From: Stenogyne calaminthoides | Lineage: Eukaryota; Streptophyta; Magnoliopsida; Lamiales; Lamiaceae | DNA length: 64,000 nucleotides | Assembly: GCA_037126765.1 (NCBI GenBank) | Contig: JBBCBC010000016.1 | Location: 11,768,728 to 11,832,727 of the forward strand | Direction of reading: 5' to 3' | Part shown: in pieces, positions 21,894 to 33,001 of the stretch | Layout of the letters: every line of letters starts with the position of its first letter | Numbering within the stretch: the first letter of the stretch is position 1 | Notes under the pieces: generated by a model | Told to the model about the DNA's origin: nothing | Database searches by the model: none | What the model saw: the letters and a program-made list of their open reading frames with translations, nothing else | Translations under genes and position numbers: made by a program

Positions 21894-24276
21894 ATGGCTA
21901 CCGATTCTCCGTCTACTCCCACGACCTCCCGCCTTCAGATTTTGTCATCCTCGGATGACAATAATGTGGCTATAGCTCACCTCTGGCGCCGCCATGTTTC
22001 TAGCTCCGCCGTCACCAATGTGGGGGGATCTTCGACCATTAATGCCCCGATTGACAACCGGGACGGCGGGGGAAATGATGAAGGCGATGATGAGCAGTTT
22101 CTAGCCGAACTGGGGGACGCCCGCTGGCCCTTCCAACCCGGAGAGGAGGAGGACGCCCGCGGGCCCTTCCAACCCAGCCCGTGATTACGGGGCCTTTGAG
22201 CGGGCCTTCAACTACCATACCTACGAGGCCCGAGCTCCATACAAGCGACCTGAGCGGGGCTTCTGAAAGTCGGCCGAGTCTGATTTTGCGGCATCAGATG
22301 AGAAGTACAAGTCAATTTTTTCTGACCGGTATGTGCGCTCCCTTCGCCACCTGTATAAAGTGCCCCCGGGATGTACATTTCTACAGAGCGACCTCTGACG
22401 AGCGTGCCGACCAGCCACTGCCTAGTATGATAGCTGTCAACGAGCACACCATGGAGGTGGGGATTCATTTCTCATTACATCCGACCATCTCCCACCTACT
22501 TGCGGCCTGGAATCAAAGCCTTTCGCAGATCACTCCGAACGGTTGGAGCTATATTCTCTCCGCCATGACTATTCTGGGGCAGGCCGGGTTAAATCAGTTG
22601 CCGACCCCTGGTGAAATATCTTACGTGATGACCCCGATCGCCCAAGCTGGCGGCTATAATGCCGTACAACTTCGTAAGGGCCGGGAGCTCGTGAGTGGGA
22701 TTCCCAATAAGATCGCCGACTAGCATCAAAAATGGTGGTTCGTCGGGGGGACATGGGAGTCTGTGGACCCTTCGAGCACATTGCCCATTCGTGTCCCGAC
22801 CGACTACGCGCACCGAGTTGAACACGGTAAGCATTACATCTTCTGGCTTTGAGGTCGTACTGATCTAATTCCCTTCTTATCTTACAGTGTTCACGCCCGC
22901 TTCTACCGACCTGTATTGGGACTTCTTGGAGGCTTTCAACATAGTCCGCGACACTCCTCCGAGCTGCCGAGACATTAATGCCCTGAACACTAAGCTCGAC
23001 CGACTCAAAGATGGCTTGTACACTTATCCGCATCACCTTAAAATTCCTTGTAAGTCTCCTTGTCGATAATTTAATCCTTATCTGAAATTTACGTGACCGG
23101 GTTTCTTCTTTTTGTGTAGTTCCTAACATCCCGGTCTATCGATGTCAACCGTCCGCCTCTGTGATGGTTACTCGCAAGAATTCGGTGCTCGGACAGATAA
23201 GGCACATGCCGGCCTCCGACGCTCCTCCTCCAAGTTCGACCCCTTCTGACCCTTCTGTTGTCGAGAAGGGAAAAAGGAAGTCCAAGGGGCCGACTCCATC
23301 GCAATCCGAGCCTGCTCAGAAGAAGAGGAGGGAGAAGATAAGCACATACCGGTCGGAGATCAACCGGGGACTCAGGAGGTCGCCTCTTCGCCCGACCTCA
23401 CAGCCCACCTCCACTCCCGAAGGAGGTCGCCATCTGGAGGATGACTCCTGGCTAGGCTGGGACGCAGATCGGGTGAACAAGTAAGTCTAGTCCCATGCTT
23501 TCTTGTTTTATTTCATTTTTATTACTCCACTGACGACTTGCATCTTTTCGTAGCCCGGAGCTTAAGCCGAACAAATTTTCCCCGGAGGTCCTGAGCTTTT
23601 TGAGGTCACCCCAGCTCGTTCCAGCCGGGGTCCCTGAAGGCTAGCCTGCTTATCTCTCAAGGGGCCTGCAAAATCTGCCCCGGGGGTGGACGCAAATGGA
23701 CCACGCCAATGTCCATCGTCAGAAAGTGACAGACAATCTGTATTCAACTCTCGTCCAATCCCAGAAAGCGGCCTTCTTTTTGGAGAAAACCAGTGCTCAG
23801 TTGGAGTCAGAGCTCGAGGAATTGAGGAAGACGCAGTCAAGGGTTGCCGGCAGGCCAAGTCGATCCTTTCCGCGGCTGAGACTCAGAAGGGATTGGAAAA
23901 GTCTAACTCCGAGCTGACTCAGAGAATTTCTGACCTGGAGGGCTGGTTGGCGGGTGTCGAGGGCGAGCTCACGGTGGAGAAGGTGAGGGTGACTTGGGTC
24001 GAGGATGAACTGGCTGAGGCCAAGAAGGAGTTGGTCGCCAAGAAGGGACATTTTAAGCGGACTGAGGAATTGAACGCCAACTTTGCCTTCGTGATGGCGT
24101 TTGTCGGGGCTATCAGGATCTATCACAATGTGAACCCCACTGGCGACCTCAGCGGGTTTATCACCGAGCTGTCCGACTATATTCACGATAACCCTCCTGC
24201 CCCCAGTATTCTGCTGGAGATTAAGGACCTGGAAGACATGGGCATCGACCTCTCCTTCTTTGCCAACCTGAGCTAG
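21894..24276 (+). pseudogene. Antisense accessory gene of a Tat Gypsy element; four exons, decayed
   Basis: Reads against gag-pol. Exon 1 is 21894-22826 (MATDSPSTPTTSR...), with a frame change near 22181 and a TAG at 22721. Canonical introns follow: 22827-22887 (GTAAGC...TTACAG), 23050-23119 (GTAAGT...TGTGTAG) and 23481-23553 (GTAAGT...TTCGTAG). Exon 4 (23554-24276) ends FFANLS. Exon 1 codes for a folded-looking segment (HTMEVGIHFSLHPTISHLLA, YILSAMTILG, GRELVSGIPNK). Exon 3 is basic and Pro/Ser-rich. Exon 4 is a coiled coil (SNSELTQRISDLEGWLAGVE, then DELAEAKKELVAKK). Antisense ORFs at this place are known from Tat elements; their function is not established. I recognise no enzyme motif. Another reading is a captured host gene. 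Confidence 0.65.
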
Positions 24277-24915
24277 ATTGTGCGCCATATTCCAGATCTC
24301 GATGAGGCTCAGCCAGGTTCTACTGAATCGGTCCCCGAGACCCCATTTGGAATGATCCAATCTTTGCCAGAGGTCGCAGGAGGGGAGGTCGCTGATGGAC
24401 CAAGCGCCAACTCGGCTGGGCTTTGATGAAGTTGTTTGCTTTTGTTTGTAAAAACTTGATGTAACTTTTCTTTTTCTTAACTCTCTTTGTACAGGCCTTC
24501 TGGCCTTTTATCAATCAATGAAAGTTCTGTCTATTTCCTTCCTTCATTTTGTCAACTTGATTTCCTTATGCGACCTTTAAATTGCTTAGTTCTCGTCGTC
24601 TTACTGTTTATGCGACTTGTTGTTTGGATATTGCTTTTAGCCGTCTTACAAAGTTGGGGAAAATCACACCTCGTTGGGTTGTGACTTCGCCTCCAGTATG
24701 TCGAAAGTCGCACCTTGGGAGATTCATGTTTTTTTTACACGTGATCCCCTCAGTTTTAACATAGGAATTTTGAAAAGAAGGAAAAGACATTGTTATTGAT
24801 TGGTATAATTTGTTTACAAAGATGCGAACCTACTGATAATATTTCTTCAGGTGGGTCGCATTCCATGGGTATTGAGCCTTGGTACCGTCTGGTCTTTCGA
24901 GATCATATGCTCCAT
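24277..24915 (+). other. 3' flank of the antisense gene, probable polyadenylation region
   Basis: T-rich sequence with 'tttatcaatcaatgaaag' at about 24508 looks like a plant 3' UTR end. A related block 'gtcattaatgaaatctgc' occurs in Gypsy-2 at about 28373. Beyond 24540 there is no gene until integrase, which ends on the other strand at 24916. Confidence 0.4.
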
Positions 24916-26114
24916 TTAGAAGGACCTCCGAGACTTTGAATGACCCCAGTTTGGACCGAGGGCGCCCTCTGATTCTACAAATACTTTCTTTAGCACTAAG
25001 TCTCCTTCATTAAACCGTCGAAGTCGCACTTTAGAATTGTAGTATCTTTCTGATCGTTGTTTATATCTCGCATTTCTCATGTTGGCCTCTAAACACTTCT
25101 CTTCGAGCAGGTCAAGATTTCTGGCTAAGGCCTCATTGTTGTGGTCGGCGCGACTTGACTTGTCGCGGAGATCGGAAAGTTGACCTGCTGCGGTCTGAAC
25201 GCCTCGGATTCGAAGCCAATGAGTAAGGAGTCTCTCCCGTCGAATTTTGGTAGGTCGTCCTATACGACCATAATACATCAGGAAGCTCGTTAGCCCATTT
25301 CCCTTTACCTCCCTCGATCTTAGTTTTGAGCGTGTGTTTAATGATCTTGTTCACAGCTTCGACATGTCCATTTGATTGGGGGTGATATGGGGTTGAGAAG
25401 AGCTTCGTGATCTTCCATTTCTTGAAAAAGGAATCTATCTTGAGGCCATCGAACTGTTTACCATTGTCGGATATGATCGCCTGCGGTAATCCGCACCTGT
25501 AGATGATGTTCTGCCATATGAATTTGATGACGTGATCTTGATCTATAGTCGCCAATGCCTCAGCCTCGGCCCATTTTGTGAAGTAATCTACCGCTACCAA
25601 GGCGTATTTGACTGAGCCTGGAGTTGTTGGGAGCGGCCCAATGATGTCTATCCCCAAGGACTGAGGATGCTTGTAAGTTCCTCTGGGGCGGCATTGATGG
25701 AAGGTGCATAGATTTGACATCTATAGCACTTGCGTGCAAAAATGATGGCATCGGCCTTTAAAGTTGGTCAAAAGTATCCTTGCCTCGTGGTCTTGTGGGC
25801 CAGCGATCCCCCCCCGCGTGATTTCCGCATACCCCTTCGTGTATTTCTTGCAGGACAATTTGCCCCTGCTCTGGTGTGATACATCGAAGTAGGGGTGTGC
25901 TGAAACCTCGTTTACACAACTCGTTATTGATCATTGTGTACCGCACGGCTCGCAATTGTAATTGTTGGGCTTGAACTCGATCACCTGGCAAGAGACCATT
26001 TGTCAAGTATTCGATGATGGGTGTCATCCAGCTCAATGTCGGGGTTTCTAAGGTCGCGATTCCTGTGCGTGCAGTGGATGGGTGGGAGAGCGTTGTGATG
26101 GTGACATCCTTCAT
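24916..26114 (-). pseudogene. Gypsy-1 integrase
   Basis: Minus-strand pieces 26114-25758, 25751-25133 and 25278-24916 in shifting frames. The core has GIDIIGPLPTTPGS (first Asp), AIISDNGKQFDG (second Asp) and NGHVEAVNKIIKH (Glu), so all three catalytic residues of the DDE set are present. ELPDVLWSYRTT and GETPYSLA follow, as in Gypsy integrases. The N-terminal zinc region is damaged by a frame change near 25758. The C-terminal part (YKQRSERYYNSKVR, F-N-E-G-D-L-V-L) is the usual DNA-binding fold. Integrase joins cDNA to host DNA. This copy cannot make a whole enzyme. Confidence 0.85.
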
Positions 26115-26198
26115 TTCTTATGGCCCTTCGAAAGTCACTAGCCGTGCTAGGGAGTCGGCTCGCAAATTCCGATCTCTTGGGATTAGCTTGACATGGAT

Positions 26199-27332
26199 CT
26201 ATTCGAACTTTTGACATAGCATCTTTAAAATCTTTTGATAGGCCGCCATCCTGTCGTCCCGTGCCTCGTATTCTCCCGAGACTTGGAGGGCTACTAGCTG
26301 GGAATCTGTGTGTACCTGTAATCTCTTGACGCCCATGGCTGTTGACATCTCTAGGCCGCTGATGAGTGCCTCATATTCGACCTCGTTATTTGTCGCAGGG
26401 AAGTCGAAAGTAATGGTGTTCTGGAAAGAGATGCCCTCCATACTTATCAGAACCAGACCGGCCTCCGACTTGTGGGAGGCCGCTGATCCGTCCACAAATA
26501 ACTCCCACGGTGGGCTGCTTGAACACCCGGCCTCTGAGAAGAAGGTAAGTTCAATAATGAAATCGGCTAGCGCCTGAGCTTTGATGGTAGGTCGAGGTGC
26601 GTATGTCACCCCGTATTGTCCGATCTCGATGGCCCATTTGAGACATCGACCTGTTGTATCAGGTCGATGAAGCACATTCCTTAGGGGTGTGGAAGTAAGG
26701 ACTTCAACTTGATGATAAAAAAAGTACGACCTTAATTTTCTCCAGTACTGGGTAATGTTGCTCGGTTTCGTTCAGCATTTGGCTAACAAAGTAAATCGGG
26801 AATTCATTCCTATCTCCTACTCGGACGAGTACTGCACTCAAAGCGGTTTTTGAAGTCGCGAGGTATAGAAAGAGTTTCTCCCCTAGAACTGGTTTCGATA
26901 GGATGCTTACGTCTGCCAGATAAGCTTTAATTTTATCAAGGGCCTCCTGACTCTCGGGTGTCCATTCAAATTTTGATTTCTTTCGAATCGTGTCGAACAA
27001 CGGCTTGCATTTATCCCCCATTCAGGAGATGAATCTATTCAAAGTGGCCAGACAACCTGTGAGTTTCTGTACCTCTTTCACATTTCGAGGTGCTCACATG
27101 TCTAAGATGGCTTTGACCTTTGCTGGATTCGCCTCTATTCCCCATTTTCTAATCAAATGCCCCAGGAATTTTCCAGATTCGACCCCGAAATTACATTTCT
27201 TGGGGTTGAGCCGCATGTTGAATTTCCTTAGGATGTCAAATGTTTGCGCCAAGTGCATAAGGTGGTCTTTCGCTTTTAAGCTTTTGACGACTATATCATC
27301 CACGTAGACTTCCACCGACCTGTCGATGAGGT
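26199..27332 (-). pseudogene. Gypsy-1 RT second half and RNase H domains
   Basis: Continues RT after the Gypsy-2 insertion with VEVYVDDIVVKSL (catalytic YVDD), then RLNPKKCNFGVESGKFLGHL. Next comes the native RNase H connection (LFLYLATSKTALSAVLVR, PIYFVSQMLN), followed by a second, archaeal-type RNase H at 26675-26199: LFVDGSAASHKS (Asp), NNEVEYEALISGLEM (Glu) and LQVHTDSQLVA (Asp). Two RNase H units in this order are a Tat-lineage trait. Stops at about 27020 and 26700 and frame changes break the protein. The other half of RT is at 35103-35437. Confidence 0.85.
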
Positions 27333-27990
27333 TGTTGTAACTAGTTTTTATCTACTCAGTTAAACAATAATTATTGTGAAATGCGTATGCTAAAGGCAAT
27401 CGAAATAGGGAAAGAGACAAAGAAGTTGGTGACCCGGTTCGTCTTTGGAATCAGACTACGTCCGGGGGCGTCCAAGCCAGGGAGAGGATGTATGTATATG
27501 CCTAGAAGTCTAAGTTGTTCGACCTGTTACAGAGCTTGCCATGGTGGCCTATTTATACTATGACTCCCACCCTTTGGGTGGGAATTTACATAAGGAATAA
27601 TGCCTATGAAAGGGCTACAATATCGAGAACCATTAATCTCGCCTTGACCGGCCAGAAATCTTCCATCTTCAGCTTGCGCCAATCGTGGAGCAGATGTGGA
27701 GGGCGGATTAGTGGCGTGTCGGGGGCTGTCATTGACCACGTGAACTGTATAGTTATGGCTGGTGCAGGTCGCTCCCGACTTGAGGATATAAAGCGGGAAT
27801 CGCATCGCGACTTCCCGAACTGCCGACTACCCGAGTTGCCGACCTTTGCGACTTGAAGGTTTGGTCTTGTGGGAATTACGTGGGCTGATCCCTTGGTCCC
27901 CTTGCCGAGGTTGCTTCATGCAGTCTTTGTTGGATTGTTTAGGATCCTTCGTGCCCAGGAGGGAGGGTCGGGTTTATCCATGCTACAACA
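27333..27990 (-). repeat. Gypsy-2 3' LTR
   Basis: Near-identical in length and order to 34446-35102, with scattered substitutions, mostly transitions. The neighbouring ATTGCCCCTCAAGTTGAGG (27991) is the complement of the polypurine tract and matches that of Gypsy-1. Confidence 0.9.
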
Positions 27991-28750
27991 ATTGCCCCTC
28001 AAGTTGAGGTCTCTTGTTCCGAGAAGGGACCTTGGCTTGACACATGGACTAAATCGACTCGCGACCATCCGACCTGGAAAGTCTTGACACATGGACCTTT
28101 GAACATAGTCAGTGCTGCTGATGGGATTCTTGATCGTTCTTAAGAATGATGTCATCAAGAATCCCGATAAGAAAAAGGAGATTGAGAAGTTGTTGAACCT
28201 CATCTCCAACAATACTTTTGATCAGCATGCCTTAAAGCCGGAAGTCGTCTGCCAGTCGTGGATATTGGGTTGTAGTAAAACATCTGTCGTCAATTATCAT
28301 GATCTATCTTGGTTTTCACTTGATGTAATCTAGCCTTCGGGCTCTTATAATGTACCGATCTTCGGGCTTGTTGTCATTAATGAAATCTGCTTTTTTCTTT
28401 CCTTTATTGTGCCGACTTGATTTCCTTATGCGACTATAATCTGTGTGTATGTTCATTTGTCTTATTGGCATTGCGATTTTAGATTGAACCTCGCTTAGTC
28501 GTCTTATAAAGTTAGGGGAGGATCACACCGCTAGGGGTGGTGATCTCGCCGCAAATATGTCGAAAGTCATTCCCGGGGGAGGTCGATGTTTCATCTATGC
28601 GACCTCCTTGGGTTTAAACACAGGAATTGTGAAAAAGAAAATTTAACTCATTAATATTGACTCGCCTGAAAGTTTACGAGTACACTGGCCTCGACCCTAC
28701 TGATAGTATCTCTTCAGATGAGATGCGTTCCACGGGTACTGAGACTGAGT
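27991..28750 (+). pseudogene. Remnant of the antisense gene in Gypsy-2
   Basis: A plus-strand frame at 28112-28333 holds DVIKNPDKKKEIEKLLNLIS, a charged helical stretch. It is followed by a 3'-UTR-like region with 'gatgtaatctagccttcggg' and 'gtcattaatgaaatctgc', resembling that of Gypsy-1. The TATA box and exons 1-3 are missing. I infer an internal deletion between PPT and the last exon. Direct homology of the frame to exon 4 of Gypsy-1 is not obvious by eye. Confidence 0.4.
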
Positions 28751-28753
28751 GCC

Positions 28754-29840
28754 CTATGGGTTCTCGAGCTCATATGCCCCGTTGGATAATACTCGAGCGA
28801 CCTTGTATGGTCCTTCCCAGTTTGGTCCGAAAGTTCCTTTGGTTACTCCGAGAGTCTTCTTCAGGACCAGGTCGCCTTCTTTGAATTTTCGAAGTCGCAC
28901 TTTATAGTTGTAGTATTTTTCGGACTGTTGTTTGTATCTCGCATTTTGGATTCCTGCCTCTATTCGCTTCTCTTCGAGCAAGTTTAGGTTTCTGGCCAGG
29001 GCCTCATCGTTCCAGTCGGTCACGATCTGCGAGGTTCTGAGAGTTTGGAAAATCGACCTCTGTGGGTATGACTGCTTCCGAGCCAAATGCCATCGAATAA
29101 GGGGTCTCTCCGGTCGAATTTCGGCAGGTCGTTCTGTATGACCACAGCACATCTGGTAATTCACTGGCCCACTTCCCTTTTCCTCCCTCAATCTTGGTTT
29201 TCAGAGTGTGCTTGATGATCTTGTTCACAGCTTCGACTTGACCGTTTGACTGAGGGTGATAAGGGGTAGAGAAAAGCTTGGTGATTTTCCATTTTCTGAA
29301 GAAACTATCGATCTTATGACCGTCGAACTACTTCCCATTATCGGATATAATTGCTTGCGGTAGGCCGAATCTGTAGATGATGTTTCACCATATGAATTCG
29401 ATGACGTGATCCTGATCTATGGTCGCCAAAGCCTCAGCCTCAGCCTCGACCCATTTTGTGAAGTAATCTACTGCGACTAGGGCGTACTTGACTGAACCCG
29501 GGGCTGTTGGTAATGGCCCGATGATATCTATCCCCCACTTCGTAAAAGGCCAAGGACTGAGGATGCTGGTGAGTTCCTCAGGTGCGACCTTAATTGATGG
29601 TGCGTGTATTTGACATTTGTGGCATTTCCGTGCGAAAACCATGGCATCGGCCTTTAAAGTTGGCCAGTAATACCCCTGTCTCGTCGTCTTATGAGCGAGC
29701 GACTACCCCCCAGCGTGGTTTCCGCATACTCCGTCATGAATATCTTGCAGGATAGCCTGCCCTTGCTCTGGAGTAACACATCAGAGCAGTGGTATGCTGA
29801 AGCCTCGCTTATATAGTTCGTTACCAACCAATGTGTACCT
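28754..29840 (-). pseudogene. Gypsy-2 integrase
   Basis: Zinc-binding part CHKCQIHAPS (about 29620), then WGIDIIGPLPTAPGS, ISDNGK and the E-A-V-N-K block just before VNKIIKHTLKTKIEGGKG (29228). ELPDVLWSYRTT, GETPYSMAFGSEAVIPTE and the C-terminal K-E-G-D-L-V-L motif with PNWEGPYKVARVL follow. Frames break at about 29384, 29230 and 29190. It is better preserved at the C-terminus than Gypsy-1. Confidence 0.85.
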
Positions 29841-29848
29841 TCCTGCCC

Positions 29849-30622
29849 TTAGTTGCAATTGCTTTGCCTCAATTCTGTCGGTTGGTAATGCCCCATCAAG
29901 TAGTCGATTATGGGGGTTATCCAGCTTAAACTCGGGGTGTCCACGGCAGCGACTGTTGTGTTAGCAGTGGAGGGGTGGGAGAGTTTTGTGATGGTGACAT
30001 CCCTCATCTCTGTTGGTCCCTCCGAAGTCGCTAGCCATGCCAATGCATCGGCTCTGGAGTTCGCATCCCTTGGTATTAGCTTGATGTAGATTTGTTCAAA
30101 TTTCAGGCAAAGTGCTTTGACGACCTCTTGGTAGGCCAACATCCGCTAGTCTCGGGCCTCATACTCCCCTGATATCTGGCGTGCTACGAGCTGGGAGTCG
30201 ATGTGTACTTGAAGTCGCTTGATGCCCATTGCGGTGGACATTTCTAGACCGTTGATCAGCGCTTCATATTCGGCCTCGTTGTTGGTGGCAGGGAAATCTA
30301 AAGTGATGACATTCTGAAAAGAAATCCCATCTGGACTGATTAACACAATTCCTGCCCCTGATTTGTTGGCAGTTATCGAGTCGTCTACGTACAACTCCCA
30401 TGGTGGGCCGGTCGAACCGCTGGCCCCAGAAGGAAGGGTTAATTCAACGATGAAGTCGGCCAAGGCCTGATCTTTTATTGCAGGTCGCGGTGAAACCTCG
30501 ATAGCCCACTTGAGGCATCGGCCCGATGTATCTGGTCGATGGAGCACGTTGCAAAGGGGTAAGGAAGTGAGGACCTCCACTTGGTGATCGAAGAAGTAAG
30601 GTCTCAGTTTCCTCACACTCAT
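29849..30622 (-). pseudogene. Gypsy-2 second (archaeal-type) RNase H
   Basis: LYVDDSITANKSGAGIVLIS gives the first Asp. NNEAEYEALINGLEM gives the Glu, LQVHIDSQLVA the third acidic residue, and PRDANSRADALAWLA the last Asp. A stop follows at about 30144 (YEARD, then RMLAYQ). The domain follows the RT and native RNase H at 30659-31519. It would degrade element RNA during cDNA synthesis. Confidence 0.8.
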
Positions 30623-30658
30623 AACTAGAGCATAGGCTAATTTCTCTAGAAGAGGGTA

Positions 30659-31850
30659 TCACTGCTCAGTTTCATTTAGCGTCTGACTGACAAAGTAAAT
30701 GGGCAGATAGGTTTGACCCTCCGCCCGTACAAGCACTGCGCTCAGGGCGGTTTCCGAGGTCGCCAAGTATAGAAACAGTTTCTCGCCAGGGACTGGTTTG
30801 GCTAAAATACTGACGTCGGCCAGATATGCTTTGATCATATCAAGAGCATCCTGACTCTCAGATGTCCATTCGAACCTCGCCCTCTTTTTGATGGTGTCGA
30901 ACATGGGCTTGCATTTATCCCCCATTCGGGAGATGAATCTGTTCAGAGCGGCCAGGCTCCCCGTCTGTTTTTGTACGTCCTTTTTGGTTTTGGGGGCCCC
31001 CATATCCAAGATAGCCTGCACCTTTGCTGAGTTTGCTTCAATCCCCCGCTTGCTGACCAGGTGCCCTAGGAACTTCCCTGATTCCACTCCGAAGTTGCAC
31101 TTTTTCGGGTTGAGTTTCATATTGAACTTCCTGAGTATCTCAAAAGCTTGCGCCAGATGAGCCAAATGATCTTCCTTTTTTAGACTCTTCACGACAATAT
31201 CGTCAACGTACACCTCCACCGACTTGCCTATTTGCTCAACAAACATATGATTGACCAGCCTTTGATACGTTGCCCCGACGTTCTTCAAACCAAAAGGCAT
31301 TCTCTTCCAACAGTACATGTTCTTCTCTATTAAAAATGAAGTGTGCTGCCTGTCGGGCTCGTGCATAGCTATCTGATGGTACCCGGCAAATGCGTCCATG
31401 AAAGACATCATCTCGTGGCCTGCCGTATTGTCGATTAAGTGGTCGATATGCGGCATTGGGAAGAAATCCTTGGGGCATGCCTCGTTTTGTGAAATCGATG
31501 CAAAGTCGCCAAGTCCCATTTGATTTCTTTACAAGGACCGCATTTGCGACCCACTGTGGTTGGTCGGCCTGCATGATCAGGTCGTTGTCAAGCAACTTCT
31601 TCACCTCTTCAGCGAGGGCCGCATATTTTTCTGGACCAAACTTCCTTCTTTTCTGAGCCACTGGTTTTCGGGCTGGGTCAATGTGTAATTGGTGACATGC
31701 GATCTCAGGATCGATCCCAACCATATCCTTGTCTGACCAAGCGAAAACGTCTAGGTTATTCTTGAGGAAATCGATGACTTCAATTTTCAAGTCGTCGGGG
31801 ATCTTGGATCCAATGATGATCTCCAGGTCTGGTTGGGCTGGGTCCACCTT
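30659..31850 (-). pseudogene. Gypsy-2 reverse transcriptase and native RNase H
   Basis: The N-terminal part (31847-31440) has DLEIIIGSKIPDDL, FAWSDKDMVGIDP, WVANAVLVKKSNGTWRLCID and so on. A frame change near 31490 leads into 31519-30659: PHIDHLIDNTAGH, SFMDAFAGYHQIAM (first catalytic Asp), RMPFGLKNVGATYQR, VYVDDIVVKSL (the YVDD pair), KCNFGVESGKFLGHLV and LFLYLATSETALSAVLVR. The stop at 30659 is followed by YPLLEKLAYALV in frame. All RT catalytic residues are present; only frame errors kill it. Confidence 0.88.
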
Positions 31851-31895
31851 GACCCTTTCGAGTTCCTCCCCGGGTACCGCTCTGGGTCCCCCGAG

Positions 31896-32993
31896 TCATG
31901 GATCATCTATCTCGGCCTCGAGTATAAAATCTTCGGGCTCGGGACCCATTCTCGGATCAAACTCGTCACGCTTCCTCTTCTTGCTTTCCTTTTCAGTATC
32001 CAGTGTCATTATGTGACGACTAATCGTGCGTGCTGAATTTGAATAAGATGAAGAATAAAGCAAACAACCTCTTGCATCCACTTGGTCACCTTTAACGGTG
32101 CCAACCAGCCCACCCTTGGTGGGGAACTTTACACAAAAATAATAGGTGGAGGACGCAGCCTCGAATTCGTGCTCAAATGGCCTCCCGAGGAAGCCGTTAT
32201 AGGTGCTCGGGAGGTCGATTACAAGGAAATCTAGGAGCCTAGTGTTTCTGACCTTCTCATCCAAGGTGGATACGAGCTCCACAGACAAGCGGACCATGCC
32301 CAGAGGTTTGACTGTCGCGTTTCCGAAGCCCTTCATTGTGTGATCGCATGGGGTGATGTATGCTTCATAATCCCCTAGTTGGTCTAGGGTCTTTTTAAAC
32401 AGAATGTTGCAGAAGGCCCCACCATCGACCAACATCCGGCATACAGTCGTCCCCATAATATTGGCCTTTATGACCAATGGGTCTATGTTCGGGTACACCA
32501 CGACTCCAGCTTTGTCTATTTCCCCGAACTCAATTTTGCAGGTTTCTTCGGTCACAGCCAAGATGGGCAGAACCATTCTTTGAGCATTCTCCATTGCCCT
32601 GACTTCCTCCTTTAGGCGACGCTTTGATGAGGAGGCCGGAGACAGGCCCCCTATCGTGGCAAGGGGCGAGATGGTGTGGATGACGCGACCTCCTGTGCTC
32701 TCTGGTATGGGTGGCGCAGCGGCTTCATACTGTCTTGCCCCTATCACGGGCTCTCTTTGCAACCGATCTCCCGGCCCGTGTTGGCAGTCATGCTGTCGAC
32801 CTTGCCCCCCCTGATTGTCTGCCCGAGGATTCTTGACAAACTCATTCAGCCGGCCATCTTCATAAAGCTTCCACAACTGCTTCAATAGATCTCGACACTC
32901 ACTGGTGTAGTGTCCCCTCTGGTCATGATAGTGGCAATACTTGTTCGGGTTTTGCCGGCTTTTATCTTTCATGGGGAGGGGTGCTCGCAACAT
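31896..32993 (-). pseudogene. Gypsy-2 gag C-terminus and protease
   Basis: A 365-codon open stretch. Its start has NPNKYCHYHDQRGHYTSECR, a zinc-knuckle-like C-x2-H-x4-G-H-x4-C. The protease follows: GTTVCRMLVDGGAFCNILFK, with D-G-G where many retropepsins have D-S/T-G. Then come FLVIDLPSTYNGFLGRP and FEHEFEAASSTYYFCVKFPT, usual in Tat elements. The stop at 31896 separates it from RT; DDP at the end continues into GGPRAVPGEEL after the stop. Confidence 0.85.
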
Positions 32994-33001
32994 GTCTCGT
33001 C

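Noticed and set aside
22569..23129. 186-codon minus-strand frame in Gypsy-1
   Set aside because: It is the shadow of the antisense gene. The plus strand has introns, a promoter and sensible protein composition.
32676..32888. Plus-strand frame near the Gypsy-2 zinc-knuckle region
   Set aside because: It opposes the well supported gag/protease frame.
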